Shown here: piece by piece, positions 17,747-26,046 of the stretch
How positions within the stretch are numbered: position 1 is the first letter of the stretch
How the letters are laid out: each line of letters opens with the position of its first letter
NCBI RefSeq assembly: GCF_000421525.1
Contig: NZ_ATXE01000001.1
Coordinates: 372,001 to 436,000 of the forward strand
From: Aestuariimicrobium kwangyangense DSM 21549
GTDB taxonomy: Bacteria > Actinomycetota > Actinomycetes > Propionibacteriales > Propionibacteriaceae
Reading direction: 5' to 3'
Length of the DNA: 64,000 nucleotides
The notes under the pieces: model-generated
Seen by the model: only the letters and a program-made list of their open reading frames with translations
The model's database searches: none
Told to the model about the DNA's origin: nothing
Translations under genes and position numbers: made by a program

Positions 17747-18181
17747 ATGCCCACACCCATCACCAGCAGCGCGTCCGCCACCTGGAACGGTGACCTGTTC
17801 TCCGGATCCGGCTCCGTCTCCCTCGACACCTCGGGCTCGGGCTCGTTCCCGACCGGCTGGAAGTCGCGCGCCGAGGAGGCCGGCTCCACCACCACCCCCG
17901 AGGAGCTGATCGCCGCGGCTCACTCCACCTGTTTCTCGATGGCCTTCTCGAACGGCCTCGCCAAGAACGGAACCCCGCCCACCCAGCTCGACACCAAGGC
18001 CGACGTCGTCTTCGTCGCCGGTCAGGGCATCACCAGCATCGCCCTCGACGTCACGGGTCAGGTCGAGGGTCTCTCGGAGGAGGACTTCGTGAAGCTCGCC
18101 GAGGAGGCGAAGAAGAACTGCCCCGTTTCGGTGGCCCTGGCAGGTGTCCCCGAGATCACGGTGACGGCGCGACTGGCCTGA
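17747..18181 (+). CDS. OsmC-family peroxiredoxin-like protein
   Basis: The 144-residue protein is of OsmC type. It has R41 and the two redox cysteines C62 (AAHSTCFSMAFS) and C125 (KKNCPVSVAL). OsmC enzymes reduce organic hydroperoxides in the cytoplasm, usually under osmotic or stationary-phase stress. The ATG follows GAAGGGA by 7 nt. The GGxxTPEELxAAAHxxC pattern is well kept (TTTPEELIAAAHSTC). It stands alone and converges on the second mannitol-type dehydrogenase gene. Confidence 0.9.
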   Translation: MPTPITSSASATWNGDLFSGSGSVSLDTSGSGSFPTGWKSRAEEAGSTTTPEELIAAAHSTCFSMAFSNGLAKNGTPPTQLDTKADVVFVAGQGITSIALDVTGQVEGLSEEDFVKLAEEAKKNCPVSVALAGVPEITVTARLA

Positions 18182-18219
18182 CCGGTCCAGCTGCCGATCC
18201 CAGGCGGATCACGCTCCGG

Positions 18220-18248
18220 CCGCCGGGGAGGTGACGGTCACTCCCCGG
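18220..18248. terminator. Hairpin between convergent osmC and mannitol-type dehydrogenase genes
   Basis: CGCCGGGGAGGTGAC and GTCACTCCCCGGCG pair as a GC-rich hairpin with one bulge. It spans the stop codon of the minus-strand gene. There is no T-run, so a terminator role is only inferred from its position. Confidence 0.35.
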
Positions 18249-19725
18249 CGACCAGCTCGCGCATGACCGCCCGCGCACCACGACCGCGAATGGCGTGCAG
18301 GGCGCCGACGAATGCTTCGGCGAAGACCGGGTCGTCCGCGAGGGAGCCGAAGACCACCCCGTCGCGGATGAAGGCCAGCTCGTCCCCGGCTCGCTGGAGT
18401 TGGGCAGCGGCTGTGAGTTCCGCGCCACGCTTGTCGTCCACCGCGATCGTCGATCCGTCCTCGGCGACGCCCTCGTCACCCAGCGCCCACGCGGCGACCA
18501 TGGCAGCACCCAGTGTGACCGGCCGTCCCCCGGCGAGGTTGTCGCGCACCGTCGCCAGGACGAGATTGGGCATGCGGTCCGAGGCATCCTGGGCGAGCCG
18601 CGCGGTGGTGTCGGCGATGGCGGAATTGCTGAAGCGCTGGAACAGGGTGTCGATGTACTGGGGCAGGTCGATGCCGGGCACCGGACGCAGCGTTGGCAAG
18701 GCCTCGCGCTGCACGTAGGCCCGAGTGACGGCCGCGATGTCGGGGTCCGAGGCGGCTGCGTCAGCGCGATCGACGTGGAGCAGTCGTCCCCAGTGGGCCA
18801 GCGACTGGTGTGAGGCGTTGAGCAGGCGCAGCTTCATCAACTCGTAGGGCACGACGTCGTCGACCAACTGCACCCCCACCCGTTCCAAGGGCGGACGACC
18901 CAGGGTGAAATCGTCCTCCAGCACCCACTGGGTGAAGGGCTCGCAGGTCACCGGCCACCGGTCCTCGATGCCCCAGGTGTCGGCGACCAGGGTGACGTCG
19001 GCCGGGGTGGTGACGGGCGTGATGCGGTCGACCATGCAGTTGGGGAAGGCCACCTCGGCCTCGATCCACGCTGCGAGCTCGGGGTCGGACATGCCGGCCT
19101 GGCCGACGACGGCCGTGCGGGCGATGTGACCGTTGCCGGGCAGGTTGTCGCAGGACATGACGGTGAAGGGTGGGATCCCGCTCTCGCGCCTGCGCCGGAG
19201 TGCCTCGACGATGAACCCGAAGGTCGTGGTGGGGGACTGCGGTTGCCTCGAGTCGTGGACGGCCCCCTCGGCTTCGGTGCGGAAGGTGCCGGTCTCGTCG
19301 TCGATGTTGTAGCCGCCCTCGGTCACGGTCAGCGAGACGATGCGGGTGGTCGGTGCGGTGAGTACGTCGAGGACGGCAGCGGGGTCGTCCGGTGCGAAGA
19401 GGTAGTCGTGGATCGACCCGATGACCCGGGGTTCCAGCGTTCCGTCGGGATGTTTGAGGACAAGCGTGTAGAGGCCCTCCTGAGCGCTCAGCACATCGCG
19501 CATGCGCGCATCTGACGGCATCACCCCCACCCCGCAGATTCCCCAGTCGAGGGCCAATCCCTCGCTCATCAGCCGGTCGAGGTACATCGCCTCGTGGGCC
19601 CGGTGGAAGTTGCCCACTCCGAAGTGGACGATCCCCGGGCTGACCAAGGAGCGGTCGTACCCGGGGGCGAACGGAGCGGAGGCAGGGTGCGAGGTCGGAC
19701 GGTGGGGGTGGGCCGGGCTGCTCAT
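18238..19725 (-). CDS. Second long-chain mannitol dehydrogenase family protein
   Basis: The 495-residue protein is a paralogue of the 14535-16004 product. Shared segments are GIVHFGVGNFHRAHEAM, VMSCDNLPGNG, AFPNCMVDRITP and the active-site KLRLLNASHQSLAHWG (K, N and H in the same spacing). Family members are NAD(P)-dependent polyol or hexuronate dehydrogenases such as mannitol 2-dehydrogenase. The start ATG (MSSPAHPHRP) follows GGAGA about 9 nt upstream; the frame could extend 39 codons further but without support. No sugar transporter or kinase is next to it. Confidence 0.85.
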   Translation of the reverse strand: MSSPAHPHRPTSHPASAPFAPGYDRSLVSPGIVHFGVGNFHRAHEAMYLDRLMSEGLALDWGICGVGVMPSDARMRDVLSAQEGLYTLVLKHPDGTLEPRVIGSIHDYLFAPDDPAAVLDVLTAPTTRIVSLTVTEGGYNIDDETGTFRTEAEGAVHDSRQPQSPTTTFGFIVEALRRRRESGIPPFTVMSCDNLPGNGHIARTAVVGQAGMSDPELAAWIEAEVAFPNCMVDRITPVTTPADVTLVADTWGIEDRWPVTCEPFTQWVLEDDFTLGRPPLERVGVQLVDDVVPYELMKLRLLNASHQSLAHWGRLLHVDRADAAASDPDIAAVTRAYVQREALPTLRPVPGIDLPQYIDTLFQRFSNSAIADTTARLAQDASDRMPNLVLATVRDNLAGGRPVTLGAAMVAAWALGDEGVAEDGSTIAVDDKRGAELTAAAQLQRAGDELAFIRDGVVFGSLADDPVFAEAFVGALHAIRGRGARAVMRELVAGE

Positions 19726-19851
19726 GGGTGCGTGGTCTCCGTGCTGGGGCCGAGGAAGTGGTCCCCCCATTCTGGTGGCGTCTCGGCCCTGACGGGCGGA
19801 GGGGGCCCAGTGGCGCGCGGAACTGCAGGGGCTTGCTGGCACGGCCCGGTG

Positions 19852-20331
19852 TCAGGCGACCACCTCGTCCTTGCACGGCTGCAGGTTGGCGTTCACGCGT
19901 TCGAGCAGGGCCGCCAGCTGAGCGAGTTCGTCCGCGCTCAGACCCCCCATGATCGTTTCGCGGGCGAGCGCCACGTGGGGCTTGGTGGCCTTGAGCCAGG
20001 TTCCTCGTCCCTCACGGGTGAGGACCACGTTGATCGAGCGTCGGTCGGTCGGGCAGGCGACACGCTGGACGAGTCCGCGGCTCTCGAGCCGGTTGACGGC
20101 CTTCGACAGCCGCGGCGCCGGCGAACTTGTCACCGCGGCCAGGTCACCCATCCGGAGCAGGTTCTCGGGAGCAGCCATCAACGCGCCGAGGATGGCGTAC
20201 TCGAAGTTGATGACTCCGGCGTCGGTCGACAACTGCTGGTCGAGCGCGGCAGGCAGCACCTGGGCCGTGGTGACGAGGGCGAGCCAGGCGCGGGCCTGGG
20301 TGGGGTTCATTCGGGCGACGGTGGGCTGCAT
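19852..20331 (-). CDS. MarR-family transcriptional regulator
   Basis: The roughly 159-residue protein has a MarR winged helix: LSTDAGVINFEYAILGALMA, the recognition region LAAVTSSPAPRLSKAVNRLE and the wing RVACPTDRRSINVVLT. The ATG at 20331 (MQPTVARMNP) is one of several possible starts; the frame continues to 20364. It is divergent from the F420-reductase-like gene, and two related 12-bp palindromes lie in the gap, so it likely represses that gene and itself. A cysteine near the C-terminus (NLQPCKDE) and one in the wing (VACPTD) could sense redox state, but this is speculation. Confidence 0.85.
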   Translation of the reverse strand: MQPTVARMNPTQARAWLALVTTAQVLPAALDQQLSTDAGVINFEYAILGALMAAPENLLRMGDLAAVTSSPAPRLSKAVNRLESRGLVQRVACPTDRRSINVVLTREGRGTWLKATKPHVALARETIMGGLSADELAQLAALLERVNANLQPCKDEVVA

Positions 20332-20352
20332 GAGTCCAGTGTGCCAAACAAC

Positions 20353-20395
20353 TTGCCTGAGCAACGAATCCGGTCTACTGTTGTTGAACAGGCAA
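20353..20395. promoter_or_regulatory. Paired MarR-type operator sites
   Basis: TTGCCTGAGCAA (20353-20364) and, inverted, TTGAACAGGCAA (20384-20395) are near-identical 12-bp palindromes centred 31 bp apart, about three helical turns. They bracket a TCTACT hexamer (20374-20379) that may be the -10 of the plus-strand gene. Confidence 0.6.
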
Positions 20396-20419
20396 CTACT
20401 TCATCATCCAGGAGACACC

Positions 20420-21043
20420 ATGAGCACCATCACCATCATCGGTTCGGGCAACGTCGGTTCCGCCGTCGCCGCAGTCGTCGCCAAGGGCGGCGCCAGCGTG
20501 CAGGTGCTGGGTCGCGATCTCGACAAGGCCGCCGCCCTCGCCAGTCAGGTCGGAGGCACCTCCGGCTCCGTGGGTGACGCCATCACGGGCGACATCGTGG
20601 TGCTGACGGTTCCCTACGCCGCACTCTCGGAGCTCGCTGACCTCTACGGGTCGCAGCTCGATGGCAAGGCCGTCGTGGACGTGACCAACCCTCTCGACTT
20701 CTCGACCTTCGACTCCCTCACCGTGGCAGCCGGCTCGTCCGCCGCCGACGAGTTGCAGGCCAAGCTGCCGAACGCCAAGGTGCTCAAGGCCTTCAACACC
20801 GTGTTCGCCGGCGCACTCGCGGCCGGCAAGGCTGGCGACGCCCCCGTCACCGTGCTGGTCGCCGGTGATGACGCCACTGCCAAGCAGGCCCTGATCGATG
20901 CCGTCACTGCCGGAGGCGTGGCCGCCGTCGACGCCGGTTCGCTCAAGCGGGCCCACGAACTCGAGGCCCTGGGCTTCCTGCAGCTGACCCTGGCCGCGGG
21001 CGAGACCATCGGCTGGACCGGTGGCTTCACGCTCAACAAGTGA
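20420..21043 (+). CDS. NADPH-dependent F420 reductase-like oxidoreductase
   Basis: This 207-residue single-domain Rossmann protein starts TITIIGSGNVGSAVAAVVA. VVLTVPYAALSEL and VVDVTNPLD follow, then the characteristic LKAFNTVFAGAL segment of the F420-dependent NADP reductase/YajQ-like family (NPC oxidoreductase group). True F420:NADPH oxidoreductases transfer hydride between F420 and NADP, but many relatives act on other substrates and no F420 gene is seen here. The start ATG follows CCAGGAGA. It lies under the paired MarR-type sites and is probably controlled by the divergent regulator. Confidence 0.8.
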   Translation: MSTITIIGSGNVGSAVAAVVAKGGASVQVLGRDLDKAAALASQVGGTSGSVGDAITGDIVVLTVPYAALSELADLYGSQLDGKAVVDVTNPLDFSTFDSLTVAAGSSAADELQAKLPNAKVLKAFNTVFAGALAAGKAGDAPVTVLVAGDDATAKQALIDAVTAGGVAAVDAGSLKRAHELEALGFLQLTLAAGETIGWTGGFTLNK

Positions 21044-21130
21044 CGCCGGGGCCCGCGCCCGGCCGGGCAGCCTCGGGTGATCGTGGCGCCATGGGGTACG
21101 GCCGAGGTCTCCGAGGATGATGATGGCGGC

Positions 21131-21427
21131 ATGAACATCCTGACAATGGTGACGGCTGAGGTGGACCAGGACCGAGCCGTCGACCTGATCGCGGCCTTCG
21201 AGGCCATGCTTGCCGAGGGGCTGCCCGACGGGTTGCTCGAGAGTCGGCTCCTCGGCGATGGCGAGGGCCACTGGGCGATCCATTCACTGTGGAGGGACCG
21301 CGGGGCCCTGGACGCCATGCGCGCCGCTCCCGAGCCGCCGGCTGCGCCCACCCTGTTCCGCCGGTTCGGTGGTGATCCGAGCCTGGTGGTGTTGCCCGTC
21401 CTCGCCGCCAGCCAGCAGCCCCAGTGA
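21131..21427 (+). CDS. Small antibiotic-biosynthesis-monooxygenase-like protein
   Basis: The 98-residue protein has the ferredoxin-like fold pattern of ABM domains: MNILTMVTAEVDQDRAVDL, a central LLESRLLGDGEGHWAIHSLW strand pair and a final helix. Members are cofactor-free monooxygenases or heme-binding proteins, and many have no known role. It lies 87 bp after the F420-reductase-like gene and may be co-transcribed. No strong ribosome site is seen; the ATG at 21131 is the most sensible start since it begins the first beta strand. Confidence 0.6.
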   Translation: MNILTMVTAEVDQDRAVDLIAAFEAMLAEGLPDGLLESRLLGDGEGHWAIHSLWRDRGALDAMRAAPEPPAAPTLFRRFGGDPSLVVLPVLAASQQPQ

Positions 21428-21437
21428 GCCAGCAGAG

Positions 21438-22604
21438 TCAGTGCGTCGAAGCGATTGTGCGGATCGTCATGGCATCGACGTTCGGCAGATGCGCCTTCAC
21501 GGCTGCACAGGCCTCGTCCTCGATCTGGTTGGCCTCGGCGAGGGTCACGGCGTCCACCCCGACCACGGCCTCGCCGCGGAGTCGGTGACCCACCCAGCGC
21601 AGTTGGACGACCCTGATCGAGGTGATCGCCGCCACGTGCTCGAGAGCATGGTGGACGCGGTCGACCAGGTCGGGGTCGATCCCGTCCATCAGGCGGGTAC
21701 CGACCGAACGGATGGTCCCGACCAGCAGCACCACGATCATGGCCGAGATGAGCAGTCCGACAATGGGGTCGGCCAGGGGGAATCCCAGGAGCACGCCCAC
21801 CCCGCCGATCACGACGGCCAGTGAGGTGAAGCCGTCGGTGCGGGCGTGCACCCCGTCCGCGACGAGGGCGGCCGAGCCGATCCTTCGTCCGACCCGAATG
21901 CGGTAGAGCGCCACGGCCTCATTGCCCAGGAAGCCCACGATCCCTGCTGCGATCACCCAGCCGACGTTTGCCATGGGAGCCGGGTTGATGATGCGGCCCA
22001 CCGCTTCCCACGCCGCAACCACGGCCGAGAAGGCGATCATCGCGACGATGAAGAGCCCCGCCAAGTCCTCGGCCCGGTTGTAGCCGTAGGTGAAGCGCTT
22101 CGTTGCCGCGCGGCGCGAGAGCACGAATGCGATCCACAGCGGGACGGCCGTGAGGGCATCGGAGAAGTTGTGGATGGTGTCGGCCAGCAGCGCGACCGAG
22201 CCCGACATGGCGACGATCACCGCCTGGGCGAAGGCTGTTGCGAGCATGATCACGAGACTGATCTTGAGCGCGCGCACCCCGGCGCCTGTGGCCGTCAGGG
22301 CGTCGTCGATGGAGTCCGCTGGGTCGTGCGAGTGCGGGACGAAGATCTCGTGCAGCACTCCTTTGAGGCCGGTGGGGTGTGAGTGCCCGTGGTCCCCATG
22401 CCCGTGATGGTCGCGTCCCTCGTGGTCCTGGGGGTGGCCGTGGCTCTGGTGGTCGTCATGGGGGCGGCCGTGGTCGTGGTGCCCCTGAGCTTGGTGGCCG
22501 TGGGGGTGCCCGTGCTCGTGGTGCTCGTGACCCTGGTGGTCGTGGCTCTGCCGTGCCACCTGCTCGTCCATGGGGTCGGTTGTGTCGTCCGCGCGAGTGC
22601 TCAT
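21438..22604 (-). CDS. Cation diffusion facilitator, zinc-type, with His-rich N-terminus
   Basis: The 388-residue exporter has about 80 cytoplasmic N-terminal residues in which nearly every third is histidine (for example HEHHEHGHPHGHQ). Six membrane helices and a C-terminal metallochaperone-like domain follow. Helix II carries HNFSD and helix V carries HARTD, the HxxxD/HxxxD pattern associated with zinc-selective members such as ZitB. It should export Zn(II) in exchange for protons. Its ATG overlaps the stop of the ArsR gene (ATGA), which makes a two-gene metal-efflux operon. Confidence 0.92.
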   Translation of the reverse strand: MSTRADDTTDPMDEQVARQSHDHQGHEHHEHGHPHGHQAQGHHDHGRPHDDHQSHGHPQDHEGRDHHGHGDHGHSHPTGLKGVLHEIFVPHSHDPADSIDDALTATGAGVRALKISLVIMLATAFAQAVIVAMSGSVALLADTIHNFSDALTAVPLWIAFVLSRRAATKRFTYGYNRAEDLAGLFIVAMIAFSAVVAAWEAVGRIINPAPMANVGWVIAAGIVGFLGNEAVALYRIRVGRRIGSAALVADGVHARTDGFTSLAVVIGGVGVLLGFPLADPIVGLLISAMIVVLLVGTIRSVGTRLMDGIDPDLVDRVHHALEHVAAITSIRVVQLRWVGHRLRGEAVVGVDAVTLAEANQIEDEACAAVKAHLPNVDAMTIRTIASTH

Positions 22605-22978
22605 GCCTGCTCCTTGACCGGGTCGTGATGGCGGGGATCATCGAGGGAGTGCTCGGCCTGGTGGATGGCATCGCGGACGAGTTGCGACGCATGCTCATTG
22701 CTGAGCCGGTAGAAGACGCGCTGCCCCACCTGTCGTGTCGCGACGATGCGCGCCATCCGCAGCTTCGCCAGATGCTGGGAGACGGCAGCCGATGACTTGT
22801 CGACGAGATCCGCCAGATGATTGACCGACAGTTCGTCGTGGCTCGTCAGCGCGAGAATGATGCGGACGCGGGTGGCGTCGGCCAACATCCCGAAGATCTC
22901 GACGGCCAGTTCCACGAACTGCGTGTCCGACTCGATGGGCGAAGCACCGTCCAACCGCACCTGCGTATCTGCATCCAT
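22601..22978 (-). CDS. ArsR/SmtB-family metal-responsive repressor
   Basis: The 125-residue winged-helix protein ([40 protein letters not shown]) ends in a helix matching the alpha-5 sensor of CzrA and NmtR. Aligned there, H96 and H110 are kept. The usual Asp is N94 and the third ligand position is Q107, with H106 beside it, and the tail DDPRHHD adds two histidines. Metal binding is therefore likely but not standard. It is transcribed first in the operon with the zinc exporter. A perfect inverted repeat covers its own start codon, which suggests autorepression released by Zn or a similar metal. Confidence 0.88.
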   Translation of the reverse strand: MDADTQVRLDGASPIESDTQFVELAVEIFGMLADATRVRIILALTSHDELSVNHLADLVDKSSAAVSQHLAKLRMARIVATRQVGQRVFYRLSNEHASQLVRDAIHQAEHSLDDPRHHDPVKEQA

Positions 22979-22988
22979 GCGCAGATAC
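22965..22988. promoter_or_regulatory. Putative ArsR/CzrA operator overlapping the start codon
   Basis: GTATCTGC (22965-22972) and GCAGATAC (22981-22988) form a perfect 8-bp inverted repeat with an 8-bp spacer. The ATG of the repressor (22976-22978) lies in the spacer. The size fits ArsR/SmtB operators. Confidence 0.65.
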
Positions 22989-23057
22989 TTTCACAGTTGT
23001 GAGGCGTGCGCTCATTGGACGATCACGAGGGGCTCCCAAATCTCCTCCGCGCCATAC

Positions 23058-23085
23058 TGAACACCGTTCAAATGAACACCGTTCA
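23058..23085. promoter_or_regulatory. Two tandem BioQ-type biotin operator boxes upstream of bioB
   Basis: TGAACACCGTTCA occurs at 23058-23070 and again at 23073-23085. Both are TGAAC-N3-GTTCA palindromes. This matches the motif known for the TetR-type biotin repressor BioQ of corynebacteria and mycobacteria (TGAAC-N3-GTTAC and relatives). They lie 15-43 nt before the bioB start. Confidence 0.7.
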
Positions 23086-23100
23086 ATTCTTAGGAGCGTC

Positions 23101-24192
23101 ATGGCCCCCTACGACCGACTCGCCGACCACGTCTTGGCAGGCACGCCTGCCGAACCCGACGAGGCGCTGGGCGTGCTGCGCTCCGGCGACGAGGACCTTC
23201 TGCCCGTCGTCAGCGCCGCAGCCCGCCTCCGTCGTGCCCACTTCGGCAACTCGGTGAAGGTGAACTATCTCGTCAACCTGAAGTCGGGGCTGTGCGCCGA
23301 GGACTGCAGCTATTGCTCACAGCGGCTGGGATCCACGGCAGACATCCTGCGCTACACCTGGCTCAAGCCCGACGAGGTGATCGGACAGGCGACGGCTGGC
23401 CTCCGCGGCGGGGCGTCGCGGGTCTGCCTGGTCGCGAGTGGACGCGGACCGACCGATCGCGACGTCGATCGGGTGGCCGGTATGGTCGGCGAACTCAAGC
23501 AGCAGCACCCCGACGTCGAGGTGTGCGCCTGTCTGGGACTGCTCAAGGAGGGACAGGCCGAACGCTTGCGTGAGGCCGGGGTCGATGCCTACAACCACAA
23601 CCTCAACACCGCCGAGTCGCACCATGACACCATCGTGACCACCCACGGCTGGGGCGACCGTGTGGAGACCGTCGAGAAGGTGAAATCGGCGGGCTTGTCG
23701 CCCTGCTCCGGTCTGATCGCCGGACTGGGGGAGAGCGATGAACAGCTGGTGGAGGCGATGTTCGCTCTGAGGGAGCTGGACTCCGACTCGATCCCGATCA
23801 ACTTCCTGATGCCGTTCGACGGCACCCCGCTGCAGGGCACCTGGGAGCTCACCCCTTCACGCTGCCTGAGGATCTTGGCGATGGCACGTTTCGTCTGCCC
23901 TGACAAGGAGATCCGCATCGCCGCCGGCCGCGAGCTCCATCTGCGATCCCTGCAGGGGCTGGCCCTGCACGTGGCCAACTCCATCTTCCTGGGTGACTAC
24001 CTCACCTCCGAGGGGCAGGCGGCTCAGGCAGACCTGGAACTCATCCGTGACAACGGCTTCGTGGTGCTGGGCGCACAGGAGGTCGCTCCCACGTCGACGG
24101 GACGCACCCCACAAGGGGGCCGCTCGGCGGAATCCCAAGGGCCTGCGGTTCGGCGGCGGGGAGCAGGGACTCGCGTCGCTCCGAATGCCTGA
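23101..24192 (+). CDS. bioB: Biotin synthase
   Basis: The 363-residue radical SAM enzyme converts dethiobiotin to biotin by inserting sulfur. The 4Fe-4S ligands C65, C69 and C72 are in [11 protein letters not shown]. The conserved [36 protein letters not shown] and [11 protein letters not shown] segments follow in order, and the 2Fe-2S region is near [12 protein letters not shown]. The ATG follows TAGGAG by 5 nt; the longer upstream frame would cross the operator. The last roughly 35 residues ([17 protein letters not shown] region) are an unusual basic extension. It stands alone, without bioA, bioD or bioF nearby, and is probably repressed by biotin through the two boxes in front. Confidence 0.93.
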   Translation: MAPYDRLADHVLAGTPAEPDEALGVLRSGDEDLLPVVSAAARLRRAHFGNSVKVNYLVNLKSGLCAEDCSYCSQRLGSTADILRYTWLKPDEVIGQATAGLRGGASRVCLVASGRGPTDRDVDRVAGMVGELKQQHPDVEVCACLGLLKEGQAERLREAGVDAYNHNLNTAESHHDTIVTTHGWGDRVETVEKVKSAGLSPCSGLIAGLGESDEQLVEAMFALRELDSDSIPINFLMPFDGTPLQGTWELTPSRCLRILAMARFVCPDKEIRIAAGRELHLRSLQGLALHVANSIFLGDYLTSEGQAAQADLELIRDNGFVVLGAQEVAPTSTGRTPQGGRSAESQGPAVRRRGAGTRVAPNA

Positions 24193-24195
24193 ACC

Positions 24196-24280
24196 CAATC
24201 GTGCGGATCGTGCGCTCTGGCGACGATTGTTGCTCTGCAGGAGGGCGATGGCGCACCAGGACACACGATCCGCACGATTC
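24196..24280. repeat. Palindromic intergenic repeat, family B, copy 2 (85 bp)
   Basis: It starts 3 nt after the bioB stop and fills most of the gap to the convergent ribH gene. Ends CAATCGTGCGGATCGTG and CACGATCCGCACGATT are near-perfect inverted repeats. It has the same length and orientation as copy 1 at 17524-17608. Confidence 0.8.
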
Positions 24281-24304
24281 CGCGCTCGCCCCCCGGGGCA
24301 CGGA

Positions 24305-24772
24305 TCACCCGCGCAGGGCAACCAGGGTGGCGACCGCCGCTTCGGCGGCCTCGGCTCCCTTGTCCTCCATCGACGAGGGAAGCCCGGCCCGGTCGAGGGC
24401 CTGCTGCTCGTCGTCGCAGGTCAACAGTCCGAACCCGACCGGCTTGCCGGTGGTCAGGGCCACGTCCATGAGTCCCTGGGTCGCCGCCTGGCAGACGTAT
24501 TCGAAGTGCGGGGTTCCGCCGCGGATCACGACCCCGAGGGCGACGACGGCGTCCGTGTCCTCGTCCCTGGCCGCGTGGAGCGCGCCGATCGGGAGTTCGA
24601 ACGACCCCGGCACGCGCACGAGGGTGACCGACTCGACACCGCTCGCGGCGAGGGCCCGCTGGGCTCCGTCGATCAGTCCGTTCATGACGGTGTCGTGCCA
24701 GCTGGCGGCGACGATGGTGACGTGCAGTCCTGCGCCGTCGCTGTGGATGGTGGGTGCTCCGGATCGGCTCAT
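24305..24772 (-). CDS. ribH: 6,7-dimethyl-8-ribityllumazine synthase
   Basis: The 155-residue enzyme condenses 5-amino-6-ribitylamino-uracil with 3,4-dihydroxy-2-butanone 4-phosphate to form lumazine, the penultimate riboflavin step. Recognisable segments are [17 protein letters not shown] near the N-terminus, [11 protein letters not shown], the active-site loop [17 protein letters not shown] and [15 protein letters not shown]. The ATG overlaps the ribBA stop (ATGA), so it is the last gene of the ribD-ribE-ribBA-ribH operon. Its normal length argues for an intact enzyme that assembles into the usual hollow capsid or pentamer. Confidence 0.95.
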   Translation of the reverse strand: MSRSGAPTIHSDGAGLHVTIVAASWHDTVMNGLIDGAQRALAASGVESVTLVRVPGSFELPIGALHAARDEDTDAVVALGVVIRGGTPHFEYVCQAATQGLMDVALTTGKPVGFGLLTCDDEQQALDRAGLPSSMEDKGAEAAEAAVATLVALRG

Positions 24773-26046
24773 GAGGGGTTCCTGTCATTGAGGTAGTCGG
24801 ACGGTATGAGGTGGCCCATGGCGTCGGCCTTGGTGCGCAGGTACGGGGTGTTGGCGGCGGTTCGTCCCACCAGCAACGGGGTCGAGTGCTCCACGGTGAT
24901 GCCGTGCTCGGCCAGGGCGGCCCCCTTGTCGGGATTGTTGGTGAGCAGGTCGATGCGGGTCAGCCCGAGATCGTGCAGGATCGCAGCCGCAGCACCGTAC
25001 TCGCGCAGGTCGGGCGCCCACCCCAGTTCGAGGTTGGCGGTGACGGTGTCCCGCCCACGGTCCTGCAGGTCGTAGGCCGCCAGCTTCTCGAGCAGCCCGA
25101 TCCCTCGTCCCTCGTGCCCGCGCAGGTACACGACGGCGCCGCCGTGTTCCGCGATCAGCTCGAGGGCGGCGTCCAGTTGGGGTCCGCACTCGCAGCGTTC
25201 CGAACCGAGCGCCTCGCCGGTCAGGCACTCCGAGTGGACCCTGACGGTCACCGGCGCGTCGGGGTCGGGCGGGGTGGTGCTCACGACGGCAAGGTGCTCG
25301 GCGCCGGTGGCATGGTCGCGGTAGCCGTGCACGGTGAAGGCGCCGTGCCGGGTCGGGAGTTGGGCGCTCCCGGTGTGGGTCACGCGCTGGGCGACAGTGG
25401 TGGGCACCTCCACGCTGGGCAGCGCCTCGAGCAGTTGCTCGATGGTGATCACCACGAGCCCGTGTTCACGCGCGAGCGGTTGGGCATCGGCCAGCCGCAT
25501 CACCTCACCGGCGTCGTGCACGAGTTCGGCGATCATCGCCACGGGTGAGAGCCCCGCAGCCCGGCACAGCTCGACGGCCGCCTCGGTGTGCCCGGGGCGT
25601 TGGCTGACACCACCCGGCAGGGCGCGCAGCGGCAACAGGTGCCCCGGCCGGATCAGGTCGGACGGCCCACTGGCAGGGTCGGCGAGCGCATGCAGCGTGC
25701 GGGCGCGGTCGGCGGCGGAGATGCCCGTGGTCACTCCCCGGGCAGCATCGACGCTGATCGTGTACGCGGTCCGCAGGCTGTCCTGGGTGCGCGGCACCAT
25801 CAGGGGCAGGTCGAGCCTGTCGGCGACCTCGGGAGGCATGGGGGCGCACAGGTATCCCGACGTGTGTCGGACCGTCCAGCCGACCCACTCCGGGGTCGCC
25901 AGTTCGGCGGCCAGCACGACGTCGACCTCGTTCTCGCGGTCGGTCGAATCGGCCACCAACACGGGCCGTCCCGCCCGCAGTTCTTCCAGTGCATGGGCGA
26001 GCAGATCGTGTGAGGGACGAGGCACCGACGCGCCATCGCTGCTCAT
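24769..26046 (-). CDS. ribBA: Bifunctional DHBP synthase / GTP cyclohydrolase II
   Basis: The 425-residue fusion makes both riboflavin precursors. The N-terminal half is the DHBP synthase. It has R37, E38 and D42 in RENEVD, where the usual glycine at position 41 is valine, then [13 protein letters not shown] and [17 protein letters not shown]. The C-terminal half is the GTP cyclohydrolase II, with zinc cysteines C274, C285 and C287 ([17 protein letters not shown]) and the [14 protein letters not shown] motif. The ATG overlaps the ribE stop (ATGA). Substitution of the Gly in the Mg-binding loop is the only oddity and may be tolerated; the catalytic charges are kept. Confidence 0.95.
   Translation of the reverse strand: MSSDGASVPRPSHDLLAHALEELRAGRPVLVADSTDRENEVDVVLAAELATPEWVGWTVRHTSGYLCAPMPPEVADRLDLPLMVPRTQDSLRTAYTISVDAARGVTTGISAADRARTLHALADPASGPSDLIRPGHLLPLRALPGGVSQRPGHTEAAVELCRAAGLSPVAMIAELVHDAGEVMRLADAQPLAREHGLVVITIEQLLEALPSVEVPTTVAQRVTHTGSAQLPTRHGAFTVHGYRDHATGAEHLAVVSTTPPDPDAPVTVRVHSECLTGEALGSERCECGPQLDAALELIAEHGGAVVYLRGHEGRGIGLLEKLAAYDLQDRGRDTVTANLELGWAPDLREYGAAAAILHDLGLTRIDLLTNNPDKGAALAEHGITVEHSTPLLVGRTAANTPYLRTKADAMGHLIPSDYLNDRNPS

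Noticed and set aside
20396-21283. Minus-strand frame of 295 codons opposite the F420-reductase-like gene
   Set aside because: The plus-strand gene has a Rossmann motif, a ribosome site and a promoter; the opposite frame has none of these.
21448-21470. Short match to the end of family B repeats (GATTGTGCGGATCGTC)
   Set aside because: It lies inside the coding end of the CDF gene and lacks the partner arm, so it is probably chance.
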